From Reticulascus tulasneorum (taxonomy: Eukaryota > Ascomycota > Sordariomycetes > Glomerellales > Reticulascaceae): a stretch of 64,000 nt of DNA. The translations under genes and the position numbers were made by a program. The stretch covers positions 3,286,001 through 3,350,000 of the forward strand of contig LSAX01000005.1 of the NCBI GenBank assembly GCA_001557505.1, given 5' to 3'. The notes beneath the pieces were generated by a model. It was not told the DNA's origin, searched no databases, and was given only the letters and a program-made list of their open reading frames with translations. Positions 10,897 through 22,849 of the stretch are shown here, one piece after another (positions within the stretch are counted from its first letter, which is position 1; each line of letters opens with the position of its first letter).

Positions 10897-12477
10897 TCAG
10901 ATTAAGCCGGCCCTGGCAGCCTCGCCGCCGCCATCCTGGACGAGCTCGTCCATCTTCCTCTTCCCCTTGCCGATGCCACCCTCGCCGACGCCCATTCTCC
11001 TGGCCACGTAGCTCTGCGCCACGACGCCCACCGACAGACTCAGGACCTCCTCCACCCACTCGGCCACCCACTCCCGTGGGTCAACTCCGCCGCTCTCGAC
11101 AATCTCCCTGATCTCCTCAGGCACTGAGCTCGACTGCGGGATGTCCTGGCCGTCCTCGCCACTGGCTGGTGTGAGCGGGTTGGCAGCGTCCATCCATCGG
11201 ATCCACTTGGCGGGGATGGCCTGGCTGACGGCCGAGTATTCGATTTCATGCACGGGATCGAGGATGAAGACGGCGAAGCAGACCGACTCCTCAACATCCT
11301 CGTGCAAGTCGGACTCCTTGGCCGTAGCTCCGGCGAAGAGCTTGTTGTCGACGTCGACGCCGATTGCCTGCACGGCCAGGAACAGATCCGAGCTCCGAAC
11401 CGGGTTGTCTTCGCTCACCGGCTCAGTGGCGCGAGTGCGAGCCAGCTCCACACCGCCATTGGCGGAGAAGTATTCGCTGGCGTAGCCCTCGGCCCCCGCA
11501 CGACATAGCTTTGTGCCCTCCGTCAGGCCCTTGATGAGGCCCAGGTCACGGGGCGAGTCAATCTGCCTCCACCAGGGCCCGTCGCGCCAGCCGGCTGCGG
11601 CCTCATTCGAGTGTCGTCTGCTCGTATTTTCCTGGCCCCGCTGGATCACCAGCAGGTCGCCGCCCTCCACTTGCGCCATGACGCGAGAGAAGACACCGTA
11701 TATGAGCGGATCGAGGGATGGGTATCCAACCATGTCGTGCGTGATGTGGATCATCAGCCTCTCGTGGGAGCTGATTGGGGGTGCGAGGGTGTGGAGGATG
11801 TTAGTGAAGGTCGGCAACGCTGTCTGGCGAAGGTTGTCTCCTAGATACGGCGTTAGCGGAGTGCTACAGGTAGCATTGGCAAGAACTCGCATGGTTCAGT
11901 TGAGAAATGACTTACCGAGACCTCGCAGGGCACCCACATTGCCCCGAACCTGCTCTGCCCACTTCTTGGCCTCCTCATTCTGCTGGATCTCTCGGACGGC
12001 GGCTTCAGCCTGCTTCATTGCGGACGAGGCAGTCGAGAGTATTCCACCCCACCAACCACCCCCACCCCCACCGACAGCAGCCTGCTGCTGATGCTGTTCA
12101 GTTGTTCCCTTCCTCTCCGACTCTTGCAGCTCGGAGCTCGTGGCGCTCGGCGTGAAGCTCGCGCGCAGAGACCTCGCGCTATCGGTCGACTTTCGCGGCA
12201 GGGGCTTCTCCTCCGAGGTCGGGGTGACAGCCCGTTTGGCGGGCGAGCCCTTTGGCGGTGCCTCTTTGATACGCGGCGTGTGTGGTCGAGAGGGTTGCTG
12301 GGTGTTGAGCTCGCTCTCGAGATCGGCAAGGATGTCTTGGTCGGCCATGGCCTTGGATGCTGCGCTCGTGGGCTTGGCTTTGGAGGACTTCTTCGGAGTA
12401 GGATCGTTCCCGATACCTTCAAAGAGCTCATCAATGTCATCGCCGGCAGCGGCGGGCTTCGATTTCTTGGTCGACAT
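10897..12477 (-). CDS. mtc1: Mtc1-like protein (DUF5427 family)
   Basis: Exons 12477-11916 and 11840-10897 (75-base intron, GTAAGT donor, TCTAG acceptor) give 501 residues. The N-terminal 150 residues are disordered, Lys/Ser/Pro-rich and begin MSTKKSK, followed by DDIDELFEGIG. A Gly/Trp run (GGGGGGWWGG) and an amphipathic helix (STASSAMKQAEAAVREIQQ) precede the conserved body: LRQTALPTFTNILHTLAPPI, HDMVGYPSLDPLIYGVFSRV, and a C-terminal block ending in EWVEEVLSLSVGVVAQSYVA. This layout matches the fungal family of yeast Mtc1 (maintenance of telomere capping 1), whose biochemical role is unclear. I name it from overall resemblance, so the symbol is provisional. It shares a divergent promoter with the large acidic protein gene at 13422. 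Confidence 0.75.
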
Positions 12478-13421
12478 ATTTGCGAGCTTGGTGGTTGTTG
12501 TGTTGCGGGGGCAAATGTCACTGGCGGACGGCTGGAATGCAGCAGCTGCGGTTCGTTTTGAATTGAACGCCGCGAGACGCCCTTTGAATGGGGAATGGAG
12601 GGGGGCTATACGGTGTAGAGCGGGATGACCAGTTACCCGGAGCGTAGGCCGAGAAAGCAATGATTGGGAAGTCTGGGGTTCGACTCGGTTCGTGTCACAA
12701 CATGTGGTTTGTCGGAGGGACAAATATCACCAAACAAGCGGCTCCATCAGTCCTCTCTGCCCCCTCCAACATATGCTTCTGGGAAGACATGCATCACCAG
12801 GGGCATCGGGGAGCACTGGGGCTAGACCGAAAGGAGACTAGTTTCAAGTGACATGGCTGTGGCGGCTCTGATTGGCCGGCGGGGTATCCCAAAACGAGCA
12901 AGCGCAGGGAGTCTAGTACGTACCGATGTACCCCCGTACCTCACCTTTTTTTTGGGCCCGTGGCTTATTCCAAGACACCTCCAGAAAATTGCAAGTGAGA
13001 GAGAGTCGCCGGTCTTGATGGAGGCGACAATTCACCACGACGCAGCCCTCCAAGCAAACCCGCAACCTTGCCCTTTTGTTTCTGTTCGACGTCGCTGCTC
13101 CTGCGAGTGCTTCGGCTGATCCCGCACAGCTGCTGCTTTTTGCGAGCCGGCGACGCGATCCTGCAATATCAGAATCTTCACAGCACGCACTCACTCCTTT
13201 CCGGGGGCTCTCTGGCCACACATCACACTTTGACACTCTCATCTCACCTGTACCGTCCGTCCGTATTGCCTTGGCGACATACATCAACCTCGCCAGCCCT
13301 GCCCTCATCCACACCCGCCCTTCACCCGATAATCACTTTCTTCATCTTGTTCCTTCGCATCTGGGCCGTCTTCTGCTCTGAGCAGTCCCGTCCTGTAGTC
13401 GATTTTCGTCGGCTGGTCACG
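12478..13421. promoter_or_regulatory. Bidirectional promoter, Mtc1-like / large acidic protein
   Basis: A 944-base interval between two start codons pointing away from each other. It includes long pyrimidine-rich leader sequence before 13422 (about 13090-13400). The frame of the downstream gene stays open back to 13068, but residues upstream of MERSRSG look like translated leader, not protein. Confidence 0.5.
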
Positions 13422-16400
13422 ATGGAGCGGTCCCGCAGTGGTCGCCCTACCCGGCGAAAAACACATCACGGTACAATGTTCCACGACGCCGACTCAATCA
13501 ACGCCGACTCTTCCACCACTAGCAGCACTATCATGACATCCCCTTCCATCTCGGCTGCCCGTACTCCCCAGACTGCTCCCCAGAACCGGCGGAGCGCAAA
13601 GCCCGCCGGTCTGGCCCATGCCTTCACCTTCTCATCGCCCTCTACTCCTTCGAGCAAGGCACTTCGGGACCGCAAGCGTGCCCGTACCTTTGGCTTCGAC
13701 GGCGCCGCCGACGAAGAGGAAGACGCCAATAGGAAAGGCGGCCACACTCTTCGAAAGCGAGCTCGCATTGACTACGCCCAGGCTGACTTTGAGGAGGAGC
13801 ATCCCAAATCTTCAATTGCACCCCGCACCACCCGCAAGCGGCGAGCAGAGAGTGAGGCAGCAGCTGATGACATCTCATCCATCGCCGCCAAGAAGAGAGC
13901 GGTGTCCAGAGATATCGGTTCTGACACCATCAATGCTGGCCGTCGCAAGAACACTGTCAAAAAGAGTGTCGCCGAGCACCAGTACCCTGTCGATGATCAA
14001 GGTGAAGAGAATGTCAAAGACAGCATCGAGGTCATCGGCGACTTTAGCGAGGTTGAGAGTTCAGATGAGGTCTCGGAGCACCACGATCACGAGCAGCCCG
14101 AGTCTTGGACTCGCGTCGCCGCCACTTTCTCTCCTGCTGATTCCGTCGCCGTCAAGCCAGAGGAACCCTCAGCGGCAGAGGAAAGGCCTGCCGCCACCCG
14201 AGATGACCGGGCGGCCACAACGGCGCTGCCGCATTCTGCCCAGGAATCTAAACTTGATGTATCGGGCCCCGTCATGGAGCACCCACAACCCATTCGAATT
14301 AATCATGTGTCAATTATGACTCGCGAAGAGGAACCGTTGGCGCCGGTGGTCGCGGCTCACCACCCCGAGACTGCATCTGGTCCGGACGTCTACCAGCAGC
14401 CAGATGATGCTTCCATCGTAACAGACACTGCATCTGATACAATCACCCGAGCAACGGAGGTCAGTTCATTTGCAGAAGATGCCACGGCGCCCACAGTCAT
14501 CTCCACCGCATCCGTGGCCGATGCGGATGGACACGGAGAGGACGAGAAAGCCATCATGGCAGATGCACCTGTAATTGCGCCTCCAGATGTACCCGCAGAT
14601 GTACATCAAGATACACAGGCGGCTGTATCCCATGATATCCCCACGGTTGCAACCTCAGATGCACTCCCGGATGTGGCTCCAGAAGCAAGCGCAAGGGAGC
14701 CGGAAGTCCAACCCACTACCACCATAACCCAGCAGGAAGCAAACGAGCCCATCGTGGCCCAAGAAATCCTTCCCCCGCCTGCCGTCACCCTCGCCCCTGC
14801 TACTCCGGATGTCAAGAAACGCACTTCCTTACCTTCACAGCCGGAGCCTACCCCGCCGCGCCGCCAAAGTACCAGATTACTCGCAGCAGAGACCCAGGAT
14901 GACGCGGATCCGTGGGCTCACTTGACCCCATACGTCGCTGGCGAATTTGTAATGCACCCAGAACCACTCACCCCGGCCCAAGCGAGAGCCCTCGCGGAAG
15001 CTGCGGTAGCCCAGGAGGGCGAGGGAGCCGAGGATGGCGAAGGCGGCGATAACGAGGAAGGCGATAGCGACAACGAAAACGACAACGATGATGGCGAGAA
15101 TCCAGAGATCACGGTTGAAGATGTCGATCAGCAAGGCGAAGAGATGGACAAGGAGGAGGGAGAGGGCCTGCAAGAGAGCCCCGAGGAGCTCCCCGATGCT
15201 GCGAACGGATCTGCCGTTGCCACACCCGTTGCGAACACCCCGCTGCCTGGGTCTCCCGCACCAGCATCTGCAGAACTAACCAGTGCCAACACTCCAGCCG
15301 CTCCGGTGACCGAGCAAGCAACGCCCGTGCCGGCACCCGAGCCAATAAGGCAACGCAAGCAGCGCCGCTTCCAGAAGATCCGAGATCCCGCGGAATTCAT
15401 GGAACTCATCAAGAACCATAAAGACCTATCCCCCGTACAGCTATATCGTCTGCTCGAGAAGGCTAATGCTGCACTTGTTGCTTGGCAAGACGAATTTAAA
15501 ATCTGTGGTCGGATTGTCGACGACCACGAGAATACTGTCCGTCGCCAGGCCCACGATACAGCAGAGGAGAAGAGACTCGCCAACCTGAAGGAGAACTCTC
15601 TGCCAGACACGTACCTGGAGAAGGACTTTGAGCTCCGGGGTTACCGGGCGCCGCTCAAGGAGAAAGACCAAGGTTTGTATCACCAACGCTGGCAAGACCG
15701 AATCCAAGCACAAGCCTACGGGTTCGAGTACGACCCGCTGCCGTCGAAGATCGGCGCACAGGACCCCGAGGCTCAACGGGATGGGCTCCTGACAGGCAGG
15801 CAGCTCCGCAGCCAACCCCAGCCAACCGCTAGGGCCGTGGAGGGAGGCGTTGAGGGAGATGCGCTGCCTGCGAAGAGGATTCGCAAAGCTCCGCAGCTGT
15901 TCGACGGCGTGTTACAGGATGACGGCCGCTCTGCAACTCCGCAGCTCGCGACTACCAAAATGCCTCGAAGGAGGAGGGGCGAGACCGAGAACGAGCTACT
16001 GGAGATTTTCAATGTAGTCTCCCCTGCGCCGATGAAGCAGGAACCTAAAAAGCGCGGCCCGCGTGGGAAGAAGTCGTTGGGCAAGTCGGAAGCCAACACG
16101 CCTGCCCCGACCGAAGAAGCGATTGCTGCAGCGCCTACCACACCCCATCCATCAGACGGCGCTCCAAAGGGGCGCAAGCGTGGTCGCAAACCTGCTTCTG
16201 CTTTGCAGAATGGTGTTGACCAACCAGGACCTCCAGCCAAGCAGATTCGAGTAAGGGAGACACTTGATGAGACTATGAGGGAAGCCCTGCAAGAAGCGCA
16301 TCCAGAACGACCGCGAGTCCAGATTCCTAACGAGGCCTTTCGAAACGGGCCAAACTCCGCCGCCACCGACACCACCGAGGAGACTCGCCCGTCCACGTCC

Positions 16401-17102
16401 TCCTCCAGCGCCACCGTCTCGGATGTCGGTTCAACATACGAATTTCGGCCCAACAGACAGCGACGCTTCCGGGAGGATGATGACGAAGAGGGAATCGTGG
16501 AGGCGCCACGACCGGTTAAGCGACCTCGAATTCGGTTTAACAATGTGCGGAAACCCGATCCAGCACCGGCCGCGTCCCCGGCACGCCGATCGTCCCTGGC
16601 ACCGGCGCAGCGCCTGCCAGCCGCCGTCATCCAACAGCAGCCGGGCTCGCGTACAGCGACGCCAGATGGCGCAGTGCCACAGCTTAGGATGCGCTTCACG
16701 AACAATGGGAACGGCTGGACCGTGGGTCAAGTACCTACTGGCCCTCGTCGGCCCGCAGCAGCAAATGTGCCAGTCGGTCTATCGGCGCCAGCCAGTCAGA
16801 CTGGGACAGAATCTAATGGAGAGAAGGATTATTCCCAGATGACAAAATCGGAGAAGATGTCATACTCCATGAAGAGTATGTATCCCCCAGCGCATGATCT
16901 TGTTGAAGTTTGCTAACATGGTGCACTAGAACGATGGCAGAACGGCAGCATGAGCAGCGCTGTTGACAAGCGAAAGGCCACATTGGCGAAGAAGAAGGCT
17001 CTAGCAAGCACAGCCCCGGCTACCGAAGCACCCGCTGCCACTGCCCCTGGCCAGACAGCCGTCGGCTCTTCTCTTAAGGAGGAAGAGGAGGAGGGGGAGT
17101 AG
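13422..17102 (+). CDS. Large acidic protein with AT-hook-like motifs, function unknown
   Basis: Exons 13422-16875 and 16930-17102 (54-base intron, GTATGT donor, CACTAG acceptor) give 1208 residues. The start MERSRSGRPTRRK follows a long leader. The N-terminal half is low-complexity with clusters of basic residues (RKRARTFGF, KRRAESEA) and then long acidic Ala/Pro/Glu tracts; residues about 530-590 are nearly pure Asp/Glu/Gly. A compact, probably conserved domain lies at about 643-785 (RRFQKIRDPAEFMELI, LVAWQDEFKICGRIVDDHEN, LPDTYLEKDFELRGYRAPL). AT-hook-like basic patches KKRGPRGKK and KGRKRGRKPA follow near 875-920. A conserved tail SEKMSYSMKKRWQNGSM continues across the splice junction and ends in a Glu-rich terminus. 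It is probably nuclear and chromatin-associated. I do not recognise the family. Confidence 0.85.
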
Positions 17103-18673
17103 AGTAGAGCGAGCTGCTCGCAGCACCTTGGGCATGATCGAGTAGGGAGCCCCAGTTGAAAAGTATAGTATATGCCCAAGGCCATAGTTGTGAAAGAGCA
17201 GGTCGGACCGGAGAAGGGCCAAGCGACGATATATACATATACCCACACGCGCCACCAGACACAGATGCCATCTGTTTTCATACCACCGCCACCACCACCA
17301 CCACCATTACCACCATCGAAAACCATCACTTCCACCACCGGCTGCATAGCATTGTTTATACCCACCCATTCGTTCTGAAATTCTGCGTAGCATGGACGCA
17401 TGGAGGCACAGGAAGGGCAAGGAACTGCATACATACGGATTTGGCCTTTTGCTGTACTTGGACCGCACGGTCCTGTTCTTTTGATTTTGTCTTCCGCATT
17501 GGAGAGCGTGTATAACTCGTGTTTGGCATTATACGGAACTTTCTGGAACGTTTCTTCTTTTTTTTTTTTGCTCTCCCAATACAGCGCCGTCGGGACTCGG
17601 GATGAGTCGAGGGTGATCAATCATGTCAGGCATGGGAACCTGGGTTTCATTTGTTTGTTGCGCGTGTGTGCGCGTTTGCGGTCGCAAGGAATGATATAGC
17701 GTGGAGAACGTGGCTGCCGGGTTAGGCATGGGGGGAGGACTGCGAGAGGACAAGCAGGTGAGACTATCGCGAGATGGGCGCTCCCAGAAGATGCTTCGAG
17801 ACGAGTGGTCGGATACCCCTTGTCTCCTGGCGGCTATGGTAGTGACATCCTATAGAAGCTGGTGACAATGGAAATGTTTGCACGAAACCTTCGATTTACG
17901 GTGCCTGGTTGTGATAAATGCTATTGCGCTGCTACTCGTGGCAATTATTCTGCATGTGGGACTAATCGTGTGCTTGACAGCATGACATCTACGGGGGTAG
18001 GAAAGTGGGCAACACCACCGCCATATGCCCAACCGTCGTCATCATCATTTACATCCAGTCGCTGGGCAAATTCCATTCATGAAGGCAAGTCCGGTACGTG
18101 GTAATGCCCGAGAGGTGGACAAAGAAACATTGGATATCATCACATTATCTGCTGGATAGCCCGACCTGACCTGGAGAATGGGGTACCCACAACAGGCGTG
18201 CTGGAGATGTACGGTCAATAGAAAGGCATGTCCTCCGAGAACAACTCTCCACGTTACCACAAAATGAATCGGACGAGACATAAGATGCCATGGGTACGAC
18301 AACGCAGGAGCCGCTCGAATTGGACTAGAATGCGATGTGTAAACGAGACCTTGGATCAACAAGACAACCCTTCTGGTTCAAGTCGAGCCGGTCTGCGCCT
18401 GTCAGACGAGTCACCATTCCCCAATAAGCAATAGTCACCCCGCGAAGTCCAAATCCATGCTGAGCAGTTTTGTTTAAAGTTTCGGATTTTGTCTGTCCTG
18501 TATGCGAATGCCTGGTATGATCTTCCTGTACACGCCACAGCCGAAATGCAGAGCCTGCCAATCCAGCGAGAAACTTCCCGTTCCAGAGCCTCCCTCGTCC
18601 CGAGCTCGGTAGTATGGCGCATCACGGAACTGGTCCGTTGCCGTCGTTTTCCTTTCTTCCTCCCGCACACGAT
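17103..18673. other. Intergenic, 1.6 kb (convergent 3' flanks)
   Basis: 3' flanks of the large acidic protein gene and of rpl23. Contains a CCA/CCG trinucleotide microsatellite near 17282-17316 and a poly-T run near 17559-17570. No gene supported. Confidence 0.5.
17282..17316 (+). repeat. ACC/CCA trinucleotide microsatellite
   Basis: Near-continuous ACC units (with single CGC and ATT interruptions), located in the 3' flank of the large acidic protein gene. Confidence 0.8.
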
Positions 18674-19569
18674 TTACATCACGACACCGGAGTTGCTGGC
18701 AATACGCTGCGGAACTAGTAAGCAACGGTATGAAATGCCAGGGGGGGTATACTGACCGGCCAGAGCTCAGCGGCCTCCTTGCCGACTGGGCCAGTGATGG
18801 CAGAACCCTTCATCTCACCCTTGGGGTTGACGATCTATTTCAATGTTAGCCGTCTCATTCCTATGCCTCGTTAAATCCACCGAGATCATCCGCCTCGAGC
18901 GAGGGCATCATTCGTCTTGTCCACATTCCACCACCCCTCCCCAACTCTCGTCCCAACCAAAGAGATCATGCACTTACGACGCCAGCGTTGTCCTCGAAGT
19001 ACAGAAAGACACCGTCGAATCGCTTCCACGGCTTGGATTGTCGGACAATAACGGCGGGGTGGACCTTCTTTCGGAGCTCGGGCTTTCCCTTCTTGACGGT
19101 GGCCATCACCATGTCGCCTACACCGCCAGCCGGTAATCTGTTGAGTCGGGCACCGATACCCTTGACGGAGATGATGTAAAGATTTCGGGCACCGGAGTTG
19201 TCACAGCAGTTCATGACGGCACCGCTGTAGAGGTCTGTCAGTTCCACGAGTCGTAGGAGGAGAAGTTCGCGGGGGTGTCGTACACTGGGAGACCGAGGGT
19301 CATCTTCAGCTTGCCACCAGGGGCACCTCGCCTGTGAAGTTTACGTTAGCATTTTGTCTCAATTCCATGTCATTTCGCCCTTTCGCCGAGCATCACCACG
19401 ACCAATACTCAAGATCGCCAGCGCCAGCTCTTGCCCAGTGCCCTCTCTGCTGCCATTTCTGCGAAAGCAAATGATGCCCACCCCACCTCTCCGCCAGCCT
19501 CCCCGCTCCCACCGAATCCAGGCTTCCTCGAAAATGAAATCGGATCTTGACTTACGAGATCTTGGCCAT
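18674..19569 (-). CDS. rpl23: 60S ribosomal protein L23 (uL14)
   Basis: Structural protein of the large ribosomal subunit. Five exons: 19569-19556 (14 bases, encoding only MAKIS), 19331-19284, 19224-18978, 18834-18757 and 18706-18674; introns of 224, 59, 143 and 50 bases. The 139-residue product matches the family length, with all uL14 blocks in order: [85 protein letters not shown], and a terminal [10 protein letters not shown]. The long first intron close to the ATG is common in fungal ribosomal-protein genes. Upstream lie an AACCCTA box and a GTCACGTG box (listed separately). Confidence 0.97.
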
Positions 19570-19683
19570 TGTTTCGGTTTGTGAGTGTCGATTTCAACAG
19601 CAGGCGCTCGCAAAAATGGATTAGACGTTGATGCTGTCTTGCGATTGAGCGGAAATTTTAGTTTTGGTGCTGGTGGGGTGAGA

Positions 19684-19690
19684 AACCCTA
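19684..19690 (+). promoter_or_regulatory. Tbf1-like box (AACCCTA) upstream of rpl23
   Basis: AACCCTA fits the RMCCCTA consensus bound by Tbf1 at ribosomal-protein promoters in many ascomycetes outside the Saccharomyces group. It lies about 115 bases upstream of the rpl23 start and 30 bases from the CACGTG box. The motif match is direct; the function is inferred. Confidence 0.4.
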
Positions 19691-19716
19691 CGAATTTGGG
19701 CAAGCGAGTGATCAGT

Positions 19717-19724
19717 CACGTGAT
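19717..19724 (+). promoter_or_regulatory. Cbf1-like E-box (GTCACGTG) upstream of rpl23
   Basis: GTCACGTG(A) fits the RTCACGTG consensus of Cbf1. It lies about 150 bases upstream of the rpl23 ATG and is followed directly by two GATAAG words. The same octamer is found at a similar distance from rps21 in this window. Confidence 0.5.
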
Positions 19725-20141
19725 GATAAGATAAGACACTCTCAAGGCCTTGCGACTTGTTTGGCTGCAAGCGTCCCTTCTGGGAGGGTTAAAATTGCAG
19801 TGCTGAAAGCCTCAATTCAGGTCGTTGCAGATGTTCGAGGCCGGCCTCATAGCGCCACAGTCAGAGTAAGGTTATTAACTCTTAATATCTTCTAGCCATT
19901 ATTCGAGATCCCCTTGAGCAAAAGAGTCCTTCTAGCAGCCAAGTTGAAAAACGTCGCTGCGACAAGAGCACAAGTATAAGATCAATCAACCTGTCCATGT
20001 CATTGCACCAAGTAGAAGTTCACAGGTGACTAGGTAGGCGTTGCAGTCTCATCCCGCCTGTGCCTTCGTATCCACCCGTGACATTTCATCGTTTCCACCG
20101 CTGGGGTCAGCGGTCTTGGCCAAATCCCCATCCTCCCCATC

Positions 20142-20528
20142 TCAAGCCCTTGCCTTCGCAGTCCATCTCAGAACCTCCTCTCCCACAAGGACGGCCACAC
20201 CCGCAACCATGCCCCACGAAACAAACAGGTACATCCACGCGAGTAGCATCCAGTAAATCCGCCATAGGTACTCAGACAGGCAGCCCAGCCCGGTCATAGG
20301 CTCATAGGGCGAGCAGATGTTGCGCTGCATCTGCACGGCGAGGAGGTCGTAGATCCGGCCGAGCGTGACGTAGACGCCATGGTAAATGATAATGTAGCCC
20401 GTGTAGGCGAACAAGACGAGCTCACGAAAGGTGACGAGCTGTGGAGTCTGGAACAGGAATGAGAGGTTGCGGAGCTGCTCGCTGAACCAGTTTCGCCTTC
20501 GCTCGATGCGGCCGTTGACGATGGGCAT
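20142..20528 (-). CDS. Small two-helix membrane protein, unknown
   Basis: Single exon of 128 codons starting MPIVNGRIERRRNWFSEQL. Two hydrophobic segments are plain: ELVLFAYTGYIIIYHGVYV (about 37-55) and IYWMLLAWMYLFVSWGMVAG (about 91-110), separated by a loop with two Cys (NICSPYEP; GLGCLSEYLW). The Arg-rich N-terminus suggests it faces the cytosol. No family recognised. The consistent hydrophobic pattern and absence of a competing frame argue that it is real, but an unseen exon cannot be excluded. Confidence 0.6.
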   Translation of the reverse strand: MPIVNGRIERRRNWFSEQLRNLSFLFQTPQLVTFRELVLFAYTGYIIIYHGVYVTLGRIYDLLAVQMQRNICSPYEPMTGLGCLSEYLWRIYWMLLAWMYLFVSWGMVAGVAVLVGEEVLRWTAKARA

Positions 20529-21141
20529 GGCTGGGTCACTGGCGGTGGTTTGGTGTAGAGACGCGAAGTTAACACGTTCTACTCTGCTGGAGCCGATTGA
20601 AGCCTCGGGTCTTGACGTCGTGAGGATGAAAAGAAAATCCCGAAGGATTGCAAATCGCGTTAAATTTCACTTTGTCCATGGTCATGGCGCAGCAGTGGGC
20701 GGATCACCAACGGCCCTGTCTGCTGCCTGAGCCTCGGTGGATCCACGGATGGGCTACCAGGCAGCATCGCAGGCTCCGAGACGACGGATTTTTTCTCCAT
20801 CAACGAGCATAATAGAAAACGATACTAGGCAAACGAGTAACTTAATCATCTCTGTTCCGTTGCCCAAAATCCTCCGAGCCCTCATGCATCAATCAATGCG
20901 AGACAGTAATTTGTACAGGTGCAGCCCCGCCAGATCTTAGTTGACCTTGATTCGATCACCAACATCTAAGAATGAAATCTAGACTCAGGGTATAAACATG
21001 CATCCTATTCGACTCGTTCAACGAGATCTAGGAGCGGGGAAAAAATAGGATTAGATATTACAATAATAGCGTCAACGCCACCAGAATGCAAATTCCCACA
21101 GGGAGAGGTCCAGCCGTAGGCCGCCAACTCCCCGTTGATTG
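20529..21141. other. Intergenic
   Basis: About 600 bases between two minus-strand genes: promoter of the small membrane protein on the left, 3' flank of the FAD oxidase on the right. Nothing else seen. Confidence 0.55.
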
Positions 21142-22849
21142 TCATGGGACCTCGGATTCTTGAGGGTCCGCTGGGTCCTGGGGGTTTTGAGGGTTCGTCT
21201 CTGGATCTGTTACGATGGGCCGCACGCTCTGCGGATTGTGGAATAGGTCGCTCGGGTCCCAGTTCGCCTTGATATTCTGCAGTGTCTGCAGGTTCGGGCC
21301 CCAATACTGCTGTTGCGCATTCGAAAGCGTCGGATCAACGTATCCGGCGTACGTGCTCAGCTCGCCCGGCACCGCCTTCCGTATCGTTGAAACGATGCCA
21401 GTCATAAAGTCTCTCGTCTTCTGGCTGAGCGACGGGATCCCGACGCCGTAGCCCTGACAGAACATGACCTTGTCGCGGTGGCGGTAGGCTGTTGCGTTGA
21501 GAGGCACGTCGTTGATGGCACCACCAGTGACGTCGAAGATGAGGAACCAAATGAGGGTGCCGCGGTTGGCCGAGTCGATGTAGTTCATCAAATCTGTGAT
21601 ACCCTTCGCTGGGAGGAGGTCCTCTCGCGTGAAGGCGAGGCTCTTGGCGGTGAAGGGGGCTCGCGCCTCGCTCACCCAGAGCGCCGCCTCCTGGGCCTGC
21701 TGGGCCACGGCGCCGAGCCAGTCGTTGATAACGAGCGAGGCTTTCCCGGCGGGGATCCGCTCAGCGATGCCGGTTGCGTCGAATTCTTCCTCTGTGCCAT
21801 AAAATGTGGCCGTGATGATGGCACCGAGCTCGTGCATGACGAACTCGCTAGCGAACCGACGGTCGAGATCAGGGTCGGAAATAAGCTCCTGCCACTGCTG
21901 GAACACGGGCGCCAGGTCTCTATGTCGGGCGAATGTGAGAGAGAAGGAATACTGAACGACAGCGCCGGGCTCTGGGTGCGTCTTCATGACGAACTCGGTG
22001 ATGACGCCGAAGCCTGCACCAGCTCCCTTGAGGGCCTAGCCGCGCCCGTTTTAGTACATCGCAGCACTCGGACGAGAACGAAGGACTTACAAAGAACAAG
22101 TCGGAGTTCTGCGTCTCGCTGGCGCGTTGAATCTTGCCATCCGCCGTCACGACCTCAACTTCTAGTACATGGTCTAGACAGGAACCCCACATTCGGGAGG
22201 ATGGTCCCAGGCCGCCCTTGGCACATGTTAGCTGCCTGAAGTGCTACGACACCAGCCACAGTCACTTACAATCGTTGCGTGGCCGCCAATTCCAACACCA
22301 GGACATGTTCCGTGGGCCATCGCGCGCTTGCCATTGTTGTGCAGCTTCTCCGTCACATCGTGAAGCCTATGTCCGGCGCCAATGGTTGCTTGCCAGGTAT
22401 TGGTATCCATGGAAAAGTGCTGTATATTCACGAGGTCGATAACCAGTTCGCCGTCAACCCCGCCAAGACCTAATCCCCCAAAATGTTAGGCTCGATTCAT
22501 AAAAAGAAATCGCCCTCCCTTGCTACGTACCAAAATTTCTGCAAAACCACATTAGCCACCGTTTTTTTCCTGCTCGGAGTGCTGAGACTAGAACTTACGC
22601 ATATGAATGTCCTCCCGATTTGGCCTGTACCTTGACATTATTGTCCGAAGCACACTTCACGAACGCAGCCACATCTTCCTTGGTATCCGGTCTCGTCACA
22701 GCGATGGGGACAACGGGAAGGTCGAGATTGTATGGGCTCACCCAGGTCAATTGGTAGAGGGGATCGCTTGGGTAACCGACGCACATGAACCGGCCGTTGC
22801 AGACGTTGTCCAGGCATGTCGCCAGAGGGCTGCTCGGGTGATTTCCCAT
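21142..22849 (-). CDS. Berberine-bridge-type FAD oxidase (bicovalent flavin)
   Basis: FAD-linked oxidoreductase of the glucooligosaccharide-oxidase/BBE family. Exons 22849-22599, 22538-22531 (8 bases), 22469-22270, 22216-22091 and 22035-21142 give 492 residues. The PCMH-type FAD domain carries both flavin attachment sites: His in SGGHSYA near 80 and Cys in GTCPGVGIGGHA near 140. The C-terminal BBE motif YWGPNLQTLQNIKANWDPSD is followed by FHNPQSV. The microexon contributes the N-F of the conserved SYANFGLGG block, so the frame would be broken without it. The protein begins MGNHPSS and has no signal peptide, so it should stay in the cell and may be N-myristoylated, unlike secreted family members. 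Substrate unknown; no biosynthetic cluster is evident beside it. Confidence 0.92.

Larger units (their letters stand above)
19570..20141. other. rpl23 promoter and intergenic region
   Basis: The first 200 bases upstream of rpl23 hold candidate ribosomal-protein regulatory boxes. The rest shows no coding signal. Confidence 0.5.

Noticed and set aside
15128..16705. Long minus-strand frames of 124-310 codons
   Set aside because: Antisense to the large acidic protein, caused by its biased GC-rich codons; low-complexity Ser/Gly/Arg composition.
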